The position numbers and the translations under genes were made by a program. From contig NZ_BMMX01000010.1 of assembly GCF_014646155.1 (NCBI RefSeq), forward strand, positions 7,544 through 71,543: a DNA stretch of 64,000 nucleotides. The letters are read 5' to 3'. The stretch's first letter is position 1. Each line of letters begins with the position of its first letter. Source of the stretch: Mangrovihabitans endophyticus. GTDB lineage: Bacteria; Actinomycetota; Actinomycetes; Mycobacteriales; Micromonosporaceae. Positions 9,460-17,833 of this stretch are shown piece after piece. The notes beneath the pieces are model-generated. The model saw only the letters and a list, made by a program, of their open reading frames with translations, ran no database searches and was not told where the DNA came from.

Positions 9460-10779
9460 TCAGTTGTCGATGCGCACCCCAAAGATCGGCAGGTCGCCCA
9501 GCTTCCGGTACGCGGCCAGGGCGTTCCGGGTCGCATCCACGGTGGAGTCGCGACCCCGCTGATCGTGGGGCGTGTCGAAGTAGACCATCGCCCGGATGTT
9601 CGGGAAGTCGGCGATCTGCCGGGCCACCATGCGATAGAAGTCGGCCTTGTGGCCGGGGTTGCGCGCAGATCCCCACACGCCCCACTCCGACACCATCAGC
9701 GGCTTGCCGGGGTGCCGCCGCACCGCCCAGCTATAAAAGCCGGGCCAGCCCGGTTTGCTGCTCATCCGCCGGTCGAGCATCTCGGCGAAGTCGCCGTGGC
9801 CGTATCCGGGATCGCTGTACGCGTACGTGTCGAAGCCGATCCAGTCGACCACGTCGTCCCCCGGATAGAGGTCGCCGAACCAGGGTTTCGTGGTGTGCGG
9901 CACGTACGCCATGTGCACGAGCACGGTGACCACGTTGTCCGCGCCGTGCGCGCGCAGCCGCCGCACCACGTGCCGGAACATCGCCGCGTAGTCGTCCGCG
10001 GTGTATCCGCTGCCGGCCTTCGCCCGCACGTCGTTCTCGGGCTCGTGGTGCACGGTGAGGAAGAACCGTTCCGGAAACTCCCGCTTGATGTGCGCCGCGA
10101 GGCGGTCCAGGAAGGCGTCCACCTTCGGGTCCCCCGCGGCGATCTCCGCCCAGGACGCGTCCCGGGGTTTCCAGTTCAGGAAGAGCAGCCGCGGCGCGCC
10201 CGGCTCCCGGGCGATGGCGATCTCCGCCTTGGTCGGGAAGAGCTGGCCGGTGCCCCGGTGGTACGCGTGATAGATGTCCTGCCGCCGACCGGTGAGTTTC
10301 TCGAAGTCGGCAAGCGCCGGCGCGCCCCGGCGGTCGGTGAAGGCGCCCGGCGCGACGCCCCATAGCGCCCCGCACGTGGGCACCAGTTTGACGCCGGTGC
10401 GGCAGGTCTGCCCACGGGCCGCCGGCCGTGGGCCGCCCAGCGCCGCAGTGGCAGGGGCCGGACCGGCCGACGCCGAGTCGGCCGGCGCCGAGTCGGGCGC
10501 GGCGGCCGAGGACGACGGGGACGGTGAGCCGGCGGCGCTCGGCGCGGTCGAGGCGCCCGGCAGACGCACCGTCGGATCGTCGCCCGGACCCGGCTCGGCC
10601 AGCGCCTCCGCCTGGGCCGCGCCCGGGTCACGCACCGACGACTGCGCCCCCGGCGGCAGGCCGAGCTGCTGGATCCCGCCGGTCCAGGCCCAGGACAACG
10701 TGGCGCTGACGGACAGGGCGAAGGCCGTCGCCGCGGCGGCGAGGTGCAGGAGCCGGAACTGGCGTGGGCGACGTCTCAC
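9460..10779 (-). CDS. Secreted GH26-like glycoside hydrolase
   Basis: A 439-residue exported protein. Residues about 8-30 form an uncleaved-looking membrane anchor or signal segment, followed by a Ser/Pro/Ala linker to about residue 140 and then a TIM-barrel domain resembling GH26 (endo-mannanase type). Glu246 in HHEPEN is the candidate acid/base and Glu365 in VSEWG the candidate nucleophile. YAYSDPGYGHG and VDWIGFDTY add support. It opens the polysaccharide region, facing away from the other genes, and likely cuts the glycan made there. The GTG at 10779 has no ribosome binding site but follows a good promoter by about nine bases, so translation is probably leaderless. Confidence 0.82.
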   Translation of the reverse strand: MRRRPRQFRLLHLAAAATAFALSVSATLSWAWTGGIQQLGLPPGAQSSVRDPGAAQAEALAEPGPGDDPTVRLPGASTAPSAAGSPSPSSSAAAPDSAPADSASAGPAPATAALGGPRPAARGQTCRTGVKLVPTCGALWGVAPGAFTDRRGAPALADFEKLTGRRQDIYHAYHRGTGQLFPTKAEIAIAREPGAPRLLFLNWKPRDASWAEIAAGDPKVDAFLDRLAAHIKREFPERFFLTVHHEPENDVRAKAGSGYTADDYAAMFRHVVRRLRAHGADNVVTVLVHMAYVPHTTKPWFGDLYPGDDVVDWIGFDTYAYSDPGYGHGDFAEMLDRRMSSKPGWPGFYSWAVRRHPGKPLMVSEWGVWGSARNPGHKADFYRMVARQIADFPNIRAMVYFDTPHDQRGRDSTVDATRNALAAYRKLGDLPIFGVRIDN

Positions 10780-10787
10780 GATCGAGG

Positions 10788-10816
10788 AGTATCGGGCTTT
10801 TATACGTATTTGTCCA
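10788..10816 (-). promoter_or_regulatory. Promoter of the GH26-like gene
   Basis: On the minus strand, TGGACA (10811-10816) and GATACT (10788-10793) are separated by exactly 17 bases, a close match to a vegetative promoter. The predicted transcription start is at or just before the GTG at 10779, fitting a leaderless message. Confidence 0.7.
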
Positions 10817-10944
10817 TTAAGAACACACCATCCCCGCCATCTTCCGCACCGGCCCACCCCCGCGGCTCGGACCGGACCCGACTCGACCGGGCCACGCCTG
10901 GCTGCGAAACTGTTCCCGTCGTCGGCCGCCAGGGGGATAGAGAA

Positions 10945-12465
10945 GTGAATGGTTCGGTGTTGCCCGAGGACGTGCTGCGTGACGCCCCGTCGTACACGCC
11001 ACGCCCGCGCGAGCTGGCGGACCTCGAGCTTCTGCTCTCCGGCGCCTATGCGCCGCTGACCGGGTTCCTGGGACGTGCCGATTTGCAGGCGCTGCGTCGC
11101 GGCGGCCGGCTGGCCGACGGCACGCCGTGGCCGGTCGCGGTGACCCTGGAGATTCCCGCGGACATGGCCGACGGACTCCAGCTCGACGATCCGCAACGCC
11201 GGACCGTGGTGCTGACCGATCCGGAGGGCGCACCGGTGGCGGCCATCGAGGTGACCGACTCGTGGCCCACCCGCGACGGCCTGCACGCCGTGGGCGGCGA
11301 GGTGAAACGCCTCGGCGACGGCGGACACGGCCCGTTCCAGCGCTTGCGCCGGCCACCGGCCGAGGTCCGCGCGCTGCTGCCACCCGGCCGGGTGCTCGGC
11401 GTGATCGCCGATCGGCCGCTGCACCGCCCACAACTCGCCGAGATCGCGCACGCCGCGCGCACGCTCGCCGCGCACCTGCTGATCCTGGTGCCGATCAGCG
11501 GCCCCGGCCCGGACGGCCTGCCGCCCGAGGCGCTGGTCCGGGCCGTGTTCGCCGCCCGTGATCGGATGCCCCCGGCCACCATCGTCGTGGTGCCGCTGAT
11601 GCCGCGCGGTGACGAGGTGCGCGACGCCCTGCTGCGCGCCCGGGTGGCCGGCGCGTTCGGGGTGACCCACGTGCTGTCCACCGGCGACATGCTCACCGGC
11701 GCCGGGCTGCGCGTGCTCGTCCCGCGCGAGCTGGCCTACGACAACCGGGACGGGCAGTGGCGCTGGCGGGAGGACATCCCGCCGCGCAACCGGCGCCTCG
11801 CGATGACCCCGGCGGAGATCGAGGACCTGCTCGACCGCGGGTTCCCGCTGCCCGAGTGGCACACCCCGCCCGCCGTGGCCAAGGAACTCGCCCGGATGCG
11901 ACCACCGCGTCGCTACCGCGGTCTGGTGGTGTTCTTCACCGGCCTCTCCGGATCGGGCAAGTCGACAATCGCCCGCGGCCTGGCGGATTCGCTACGCGAG
12001 ACCGGCGAACGGACCCTCACCTTCCTGGACGGCGACGTGGTGCGCCGGGAACTCTCCGCGGGACTCGGCTTCAGCAAGGCCGACCGGGACCGCAACGTGC
12101 GCCGGATCGGTTGGGTCGCCGCCGAGGTGGCCCGCCACCACGGCATGGCCGTCGCCTGCCCGATCGCGCCGTACGAGAGCGCCCGTGCGGCGGTGCGCCA
12201 GATGGCCGTGGAGGCGGGCGCCGGCTTCGTGCTGGTGCACGTGGCGACGCCGCTGGAGGTGTGCGAAAAGCGCGACCGCAAGGGCCTCTACGCCCGCGCC
12301 CGCGCCGGGCAGCTACGCGGCATGACAGGCGTGGACGACCCGTACGAAGCGCCCGAGGACGCCGAACTGACGGTGGACACCACGGACATGTCGGTGGCCG
12401 ACGCGGTGGAGGTCGTGATCGCCTATCTGATCGAGAACGGCTGGGTGGAACCCGCGCTGACCTGA
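10945..12465 (+). CDS. cysC: Adenylylsulfate kinase fused to a degenerate ATP-sulfurylase-like region
   Basis: APS kinase phosphorylates adenylylsulfate to PAPS, the sulfuryl donor of sulfotransferases. The 506-residue protein has a PUA-like sulfurylase N-domain (about 1-150) and a sulfurylase-like middle (150-315). In the middle the ATP-binding QxRNPxHxxH motif reads ADRPLHRPQ and the GRDHAG loop is missing, so sulfurylase activity is doubtful. The kinase domain (about 325-500) has an intact P-loop GLSGSGKST (333-341), DGDVVRRELSAGLGFSKADRDRN and KGLYARARAG. The GTG at 10945 has AGGGGGA eight bases upstream. It heads the polysaccharide gene run and probably supplies PAPS to the two sulfotransferases at 16955 and 22092. 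Confidence 0.9.
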   Translation: MNGSVLPEDVLRDAPSYTPRPRELADLELLLSGAYAPLTGFLGRADLQALRRGGRLADGTPWPVAVTLEIPADMADGLQLDDPQRRTVVLTDPEGAPVAAIEVTDSWPTRDGLHAVGGEVKRLGDGGHGPFQRLRRPPAEVRALLPPGRVLGVIADRPLHRPQLAEIAHAARTLAAHLLILVPISGPGPDGLPPEALVRAVFAARDRMPPATIVVVPLMPRGDEVRDALLRARVAGAFGVTHVLSTGDMLTGAGLRVLVPRELAYDNRDGQWRWREDIPPRNRRLAMTPAEIEDLLDRGFPLPEWHTPPAVAKELARMRPPRRYRGLVVFFTGLSGSGKSTIARGLADSLRETGERTLTFLDGDVVRRELSAGLGFSKADRDRNVRRIGWVAAEVARHHGMAVACPIAPYESARAAVRQMAVEAGAGFVLVHVATPLEVCEKRDRKGLYARARAGQLRGMTGVDDPYEAPEDAELTVDTTDMSVADAVEVVIAYLIENGWVEPALT

Positions 12466-12587
12466 GGCGGGGTGACCCGCGGGAAATCGAGAGTTACGTA
12501 CCGGCGTACCGGCCGTTTACCCCTCGGGGGCGAAACGCCCGATAGCCGTCAACTCTCAACTTCACCCGCGAAAGGGCCGCCGATCCG

Positions 12588-14330
12588 ATGGAAGCAGCTC
12601 GCCCGGTGTCCGCCGACCTGTCGCACTACCTCGGCATGCTGCGCCGGCACTGGTGGGTGGTAATCGCCGTCACCGCGGCGGGATTGGCCGCGGCGGCGGG
12701 TTTCACCAGCACCGTCCCGAAGGTGTACGAGTCCTCGACCGCGGTCCTGGTGCAGCCGGTCGACCAGGACGCCAACGCCACCGGCGGCCGGACCAAGGCC
12801 ACCATCAACCTGGACACCGAAGCCCAACTGGTGGGCTCCGGAGCGGTCGCGACGCGGGCACAGCAGTTGCTGCGCTCCCCGCGCTCGCCGATCGACCTGG
12901 CCCGCGACGTGTCGGTGGAGGTGCCGCCGAACACCACCGTGCTGATGGTGCGATTCTCCGCGGACACCCCGGAGGGCGCCCAGGCGGGATCGCACGCCTT
13001 CGCCGAGGCGTACCTGCGCAATCGTGAGGACACCGCCCGGTCCGGCCTGGACGAGCAGATCAAGTCGTTGACCCTGAAGGTCCGGCAGTTGACGTCGAAC
13101 CTGGCGGGCATCAACGCCCGGCTGGCCCGGTCCGCGCCGAACAGCTCCACCCGCAGCAACCTGGAGAGTCTGCGCAGCAACTCGCAGAACCAGCTCAACT
13201 CGCTGACCGGACGGCTGAACGAGCTGACCACCACCACCGTGGCCGCCGGCAGCATCATCAGCGATGCCCGGGTGCCGGACGCGCCGACCAGCCCGAACCT
13301 GACCCTGAACCTGGCCACCGGCGGCGTGGCCGGTCTGCTGCTGGGTCTCACCCTGGCCTTCGCCCGGGAGCGTCTGGACCGTCGCCTGCGCACCGCCACG
13401 GACGTCCGCGACCGCGCCCGCATCCCGGTGCTCGCCAGCCTGGACGAGCGGACCACCCCGCACTTCGACGACGTTCTCCAGCCGTACGGTCCCGGCGGCC
13501 GGGTCTTCAACCGGTTGCGCAACGAGGTGCTGGCCAGCATGAGCACCGGTGATCAGATCATCGTGGTCACCGGGGCCAGCCGCGGTTCGGCGTCCACGCT
13601 GGTGGCCACCAACCTGGCCGCGGCGTTGGCGCGCGCCGGCAACGACGTGGTGCTGATCGGCGCACACCTGCCGGACAGCGTGGTGGATGCCGCACCGCTG
13701 GCCCGGATGCTCGGCGTGGCCCCCACGCCCGGCCTGTCCGACCTGCTGGCCGGGCGCGTCGGCCTGGCCAACGCGATGCAGCGCACGCCGCGGATCCCGT
13801 CACTGCGGGTGATCACCACCGGCGGCGCCGCCACGGCGGCCGGACTGATGCAGTCGCAGCGGCTGCGGGACACCCTCCAGTCACTGCGCAAGCAGGCCGC
13901 GTACGTGATCATCGAGGCACCGTCGACCAGCAGCAGCGCCGACGCGCAGAGCCTGGCCAGCCTTGCCGACGCCGCGATCATCGCGGTCGAGCTGCGCCGG
14001 TCCCGGCGTCCCGCCCTGGTGGACGCGGTGGAGCAGTTGCGCCGCGTGGGCACCCCGCTGCTCGGCTCGGTGGTCCTCCCGCGGCTGGCCGGCCTGCGCA
14101 CGGACACGCCCCGGCCGGCTGCGGTCACCCTGCCGACTCCGGCGAAGCCGGACACCGCGGACACCGCCATCATCGACACGTCCCGCACCCAGCCGATGAG
14201 CGTGCCCAAGCCGGCCGCCACACGCAGCGGTTCCGGGCCGGCCACTCCGCGGCAGACCCGCACCGAGGGCGTCGACGACGCGACCGCGGTCATCGACATG
14301 AAGACCGAGGCCGCGAGCGACGAGAAGTGA
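12588..14330 (+). CDS. Wzz-type polysaccharide co-polymerase with inactive BY-kinase-like domain
   Basis: A 580-residue inner-membrane protein likely to set glycan chain length. Transmembrane segments lie near residues 22-44 and 245-265, framing an extracytoplasmic coiled-coil region (Leu/Asn/Arg rich, 145-220). The cytoplasmic part resembles a bacterial tyrosine kinase ATPase, but the Walker A lysine is gone (GASRGSAST), the Walker A' DxD is replaced by GAH, Walker B reads IIEAP, and there is no C-terminal tyrosine cluster, so kinase activity is unlikely. The tail beyond residue 500 is Thr/Pro rich. The stop overlaps the next start by four bases. Confidence 0.85.
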   Translation: MEAARPVSADLSHYLGMLRRHWWVVIAVTAAGLAAAAGFTSTVPKVYESSTAVLVQPVDQDANATGGRTKATINLDTEAQLVGSGAVATRAQQLLRSPRSPIDLARDVSVEVPPNTTVLMVRFSADTPEGAQAGSHAFAEAYLRNREDTARSGLDEQIKSLTLKVRQLTSNLAGINARLARSAPNSSTRSNLESLRSNSQNQLNSLTGRLNELTTTTVAAGSIISDARVPDAPTSPNLTLNLATGGVAGLLLGLTLAFARERLDRRLRTATDVRDRARIPVLASLDERTTPHFDDVLQPYGPGGRVFNRLRNEVLASMSTGDQIIVVTGASRGSASTLVATNLAAALARAGNDVVLIGAHLPDSVVDAAPLARMLGVAPTPGLSDLLAGRVGLANAMQRTPRIPSLRVITTGGAATAAGLMQSQRLRDTLQSLRKQAAYVIIEAPSTSSSADAQSLASLADAAIIAVELRRSRRPALVDAVEQLRRVGTPLLGSVVLPRLAGLRTDTPRPAAVTLPTPAKPDTADTAIIDTSRTQPMSVPKPAATRSGSGPATPRQTRTEGVDDATAVIDMKTEAASDEK

Positions 14331-15718
14331 CCGCCGTCGTCCCGGGAGCCCCCGCCCGGGTCGGCGCGGCGTCGCATGCCCCGCTGCGCTCGACGGCGCT
14401 GCCGGCCTGGCCGCTGACCGCCCTGCTGGCGCTCTATCCGCTGTGGTGGGCGCTGGGCCTGGGTGTGCTGATCTTCCCGATCCTGGCCGTTCCGATGCTG
14501 GTCCTGCTGACCCGCCGCCGGACGGCCGGGCGACGGCTGCGACTGCCGCCCGGGTTCGCCTGGTGGGCGGTGTTCCTGGCGGCCGTGGTGATCAGTCTGA
14601 CCGTGCTCGGCGTCGACCCGGCGGGCACGGTGCCCGAGCCGGGTACCGCGCGGCTGCTGCCCGCGCTGTTCAAGCTGACCATGTACGCGTCGTTGACGGT
14701 GCTCCTGCTGTACGCCGGAAACCTGACCGAGCGGGAACTGCCCCGCCGCAAGCTGGTGGCCCTGCTCGCCTGGCTGTTCGTGGTGACGGTGGCCGGCGGC
14801 CTGCTCGGCATGGTGGCCGGCCGGTTCGAGTTCACCTCCCCGGTGGAGTGGCTGCTGCCCTCGCACATCCGCAACCGCGGCTTCGTGCAGTCCCTCGTGC
14901 ACCCGTACGCGGCACAGATCATGGATCTGATCGGCGGCGAGCAGTCCCGCCCGGCGGCGCCCTGGGGATACACCAACACCTGGGGGAACAACTTCTGCCT
15001 GCTGGTCGGCTGGCTGGTGGTGGCGGCGTGGGCGTCCGCACGGCGACGCAACCGGCTGCTGGCCGCGCTGTGCCTGGCCGTCGCGGTGGTGCCCGCCGTC
15101 GCTTCGCTGAACCGCGGCCTGTGGATCGGCCTCGGACTGCTGGCGGTCTACGCCGCGGTCCGGTACGCGATGCAGGGCAAGCTGTGGGTCATCGCGGCCC
15201 TGGCCGGCGCCGCGGTGGCACTGATGGTGGCGATGGTCGCCAGTCCGCTGGGCGACACGGTCGCCGCCCGCCTGGACAACGGCAAGTCCAACGGCGTGCG
15301 GTCGTACCTCGTCGACCGGGCCCTGGACGGCATCGCGCACTCCCCCGTCATCGGGTACGGCGGCACCCGCAACACGATCGGCAGCCGCCATTCGATCACC
15401 GTCGGGCCGCGTCCCGGCTGCGAACGCTGCGGCAGCTTCACCGTCGGCGGCAACGGCCAGCTCTGGCAACTCGCCTACGCGCACGGCGCCATGGGCACCG
15501 TCGGGTACCTCGGCTTCTTCGCGTACGGCCTGTGGCGGTTCCGCCGCGACCGCACCGCGATCGGCATCGTGGCCAGCGGCGCGATCGTCTCCTCGTTCGC
15601 CGCCATGCTCTGGTACAACGCGCTCGTCACGCCGCTGGCCTTCACTTTCCTCGCCTATGCGCTGCTCTGGCGCAACCAGCAGTCCGACGTCACGGATCCA
15701 CTCCGGGAGAACGCATGA
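14327..15718 (+). CDS. O-antigen ligase/polymerase-like membrane protein
   Basis: A 463-residue polytopic protein with about ten to twelve hydrophobic segments. The large extracytoplasmic loop between late segments (about residues 310-380: VIGYGGTRNTIGSR, then a CERCG pair of cysteines) matches the Wzy/WaaL arrangement. It would polymerise lipid-linked repeat units or transfer glycan to its acceptor at the outer face of the membrane. The GTG start overlaps the preceding wzz-like stop (GTGA), and the next ORF overlaps in the same way, so the three are translationally coupled. Confidence 0.82.
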   Translation: MTAVVPGAPARVGAASHAPLRSTALPAWPLTALLALYPLWWALGLGVLIFPILAVPMLVLLTRRRTAGRRLRLPPGFAWWAVFLAAVVISLTVLGVDPAGTVPEPGTARLLPALFKLTMYASLTVLLLYAGNLTERELPRRKLVALLAWLFVVTVAGGLLGMVAGRFEFTSPVEWLLPSHIRNRGFVQSLVHPYAAQIMDLIGGEQSRPAAPWGYTNTWGNNFCLLVGWLVVAAWASARRRNRLLAALCLAVAVVPAVASLNRGLWIGLGLLAVYAAVRYAMQGKLWVIAALAGAAVALMVAMVASPLGDTVAARLDNGKSNGVRSYLVDRALDGIAHSPVIGYGGTRNTIGSRHSITVGPRPGCERCGSFTVGGNGQLWQLAYAHGAMGTVGYLGFFAYGLWRFRRDRTAIGIVASGAIVSSFAAMLWYNALVTPLAFTFLAYALLWRNQQSDVTDPLRENA

Positions 15719-16950
15719 GCCCTGTGAAGACCGCTCCCGCCGCGCTCACCGCCAACGAATCCGCGCTCCGCGCGCAGTACCTCGCCGAGGTCCTCGACCT
15801 GCTCTATCCGCCGCCGTGCGTCACCGGCCGGGACGCCGCGGAGGGCCCGCCGATCGCCGAGTACCTCGTGGTGCCGGACGCCCGCCGCCCCCGCTTGCTG
15901 GTACCGGCCGGTTCGCGCAAGGTGGCCGCCGCGGCGGTGCGCCGCTACGCCGAGCCCCAGTCGCGGAGCGCCCGGCTCAAACGCGACGCGGTGGTCGCCG
16001 CCCTGCGCACCGGCGCCTCCGGGGTGCTGCTGCGGGACCGGATCCGGGTGACCGGGCCGGTGGGCACGAGCATCGACGGGTACCTGCGCGAGGCGCTCGG
16101 CCGGGACCTGTCGGTCAGCGTCCACATCGGACCGGCGCGGGCCAACCGCAAGCCGGTGCTGCAGTTGATCAGCCCGGACGGGGAGACCTTCGGCTTCGGC
16201 AAGATCGGCGTCGGCCCGCTCACCCAGCGTCTGGTGCGGGACGAGACGCACGCGCTGACCGCGCTCGGCCGCAGCGGCCTGACCAAGCTGGCCGTGCCGC
16301 AGGTGCTGCATGCCGGGCGGTGGCGCGGGTTGCAGGTGCTGATCCAGTCGGCGCTCCCGGTGTGGTTGCCGCGCGCCCCGCTCAGCCCGCGCCGGCTGTC
16401 CGCCGCGATGCTGGACATCGCCGGCTGCTGCGGATATTCCTCCGGGACGCTGGTCGGCAGCACGTACTGGGCGGAGCTGCGCGGACGGCTGGCCGCAGTG
16501 GGTGACCGTCCGGAGGGCGCCGCGCTGGCGGAGGCCGCGGAGTCGCTCGCCCGGCACGCCGGCACCACCGTGTTCCGGTTCGGCGCCTGGCACGGCGACT
16601 GGGCGCCGTGGAACATGGCCAACCTGGCGGATGCCCTGCTGGTGTGGGACTGGGAGCGGTTCGCGCAGGGCGTGCCGGTCGGCTTCGACGCGGTGCATCA
16701 CGAGTTGCAGCGCCGCATCCAGGCATCCGGCGACGCGACAGCGGCGGTGGAGGCCACCGTGCGCCGGGCCGCCGAACTGCTGCAGCCGTTCGGGGTGGCC
16801 GGCGAGGCACGCGAGCTGACCGCGCTGCTGTACCTGGTCGACCTGGCCACCCGTTATCTGACCGATCGACAGGCCGAGGCGGGCGCCCGGCTGGGCGTGC
16901 TGGGCACCTGGCTGCTGCCGGTGCTCCTCCGCCGGGTGAAGGAGCTCTAG
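15715..16950 (+). CDS. Aminoglycoside-phosphotransferase-like kinase in polysaccharide cluster
   Basis: A 411-residue cytoplasmic protein. The C-terminal half carries the protein-kinase-like Brenner motif WHGDWAPWN (292-300; Asp295 catalytic, Asn300 metal) and the second metal site VWDWERF (Asp312), as in APH/choline-kinase folds. The N-terminal half (about 1-130) shows no recognised domain. The ATG overlaps the ligase stop (ATGA), so it is part of the glycan operon. It may phosphorylate a sugar, or a group attached to the glycan or its lipid carrier; the substrate is unknown. Confidence 0.75.
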   Translation: MSPVKTAPAALTANESALRAQYLAEVLDLLYPPPCVTGRDAAEGPPIAEYLVVPDARRPRLLVPAGSRKVAAAAVRRYAEPQSRSARLKRDAVVAALRTGASGVLLRDRIRVTGPVGTSIDGYLREALGRDLSVSVHIGPARANRKPVLQLISPDGETFGFGKIGVGPLTQRLVRDETHALTALGRSGLTKLAVPQVLHAGRWRGLQVLIQSALPVWLPRAPLSPRRLSAAMLDIAGCCGYSSGTLVGSTYWAELRGRLAAVGDRPEGAALAEAAESLARHAGTTVFRFGAWHGDWAPWNMANLADALLVWDWERFAQGVPVGFDAVHHELQRRIQASGDATAAVEATVRRAAELLQPFGVAGEARELTALLYLVDLATRYLTDRQAEAGARLGVLGTWLLPVLLRRVKEL

Positions 16951-16954
16951 CCGC

Positions 16955-17833
16955 ATGGACGTACGCAACGTGCCCGCCCCGATCAAGCGGGTGGTGCATC
17001 TCGGGTCCCGGTCGTACGGGCGGCTCACCGCCCCGGCACGCATGACGCCGTCGTTCCTCATCTGCGGCGGCCAGCGCTGCGGCACCACGTCGCTGTATCG
17101 CGCGCTGGCCGCGCACCCGGTGGTGCTCAAGGCGGTGCTGCACAAGGGCGTGCACTACTTCGACACGTCCTATCACCGGGGCATGGGGTGGTACCGCGGT
17201 CATTTCCCGTTGCAGCGCAGCGCCGAGCGGATCGCCGACCGGTACGGCGTACCGGCGCGGACCTTCGAGTCCAGCCCGTACTACATGTACCACCCGCAGG
17301 CCGCCGCCCGGATCGCCCGCGATCTGCCGCACGCGAAGCTGGTGGTGCTGGTGCGTGACCCGGTGGAACGCGCGTATTCCCAGCACGCCCACGAGGTGGC
17401 CCGGGGCTTCGAGCCGGAGCGGGACTTCGGCAACGCGCTGGCGCTGGAGCCGGCCCGGCTGCACCGGCAGGAGGAGCGGCTGGCCACCGATCCGGCGTAC
17501 TACAGCTTCGCGCACCAGCATCACGCGTATCGCGCGCGCGGCGAGTACGCCCGCTATCTGAGCGTGATGGCCCAGCACGTGGGCCGGGAACGCATCCACG
17601 TGGTGGAGAGCGAACGCTTCTTCGCCGAGCCCGAGCACACGTACGACGAGGTGCTGGAGTTCCTGGGGCTGCCGACCGGCCTGCATCGTCCCGAATTCGC
17701 CCGGCACAACGCCCGCCCGCGATCCTCCGACATGGACGCCGCGCTGCGCCGCGAACTGTCCGCCCACTACCAGTCGCACGACAACGCGCTGAGCGCCTGG
17801 CTGGGCCGGACCCCGATCTGGCGCCGCCCGTGA
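16955..17833 (+). CDS. PAPS-dependent sulfotransferase (heparan-NST-like)
   Basis: Transfers a sulfuryl group from PAPS, probably to a sugar hydroxyl of the glycan. The 292-residue protein has the 5'-phosphosulfate loop GGQRCGTTS (38-46), with the usual catalytic Lys/Arg position held by Arg41, and the 3'-phosphate site VVLVRDPVERAYSQ (130-143). HKGVHYFD at 63-70 matches the KExxFFD element of carbohydrate sulfotransferases. It has no transmembrane segment, so it acts on the cytoplasmic side. It starts four bases after the kinase-like gene and overlaps the flippase gene by four. Confidence 0.9.
   Translation: MDVRNVPAPIKRVVHLGSRSYGRLTAPARMTPSFLICGGQRCGTTSLYRALAAHPVVLKAVLHKGVHYFDTSYHRGMGWYRGHFPLQRSAERIADRYGVPARTFESSPYYMYHPQAAARIARDLPHAKLVVLVRDPVERAYSQHAHEVARGFEPERDFGNALALEPARLHRQEERLATDPAYYSFAHQHHAYRARGEYARYLSVMAQHVGRERIHVVESERFFAEPEHTYDEVLEFLGLPTGLHRPEFARHNARPRSSDMDAALRRELSAHYQSHDNALSAWLGRTPIWRRP

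Noticed and set aside
9460..11862. One very long minus-strand protein covering the GH26-like gene and the cysC region
   Set aside because: The extra N-terminal part is the antisense of cysC; the promoter and signal segment show the true start at 10779.
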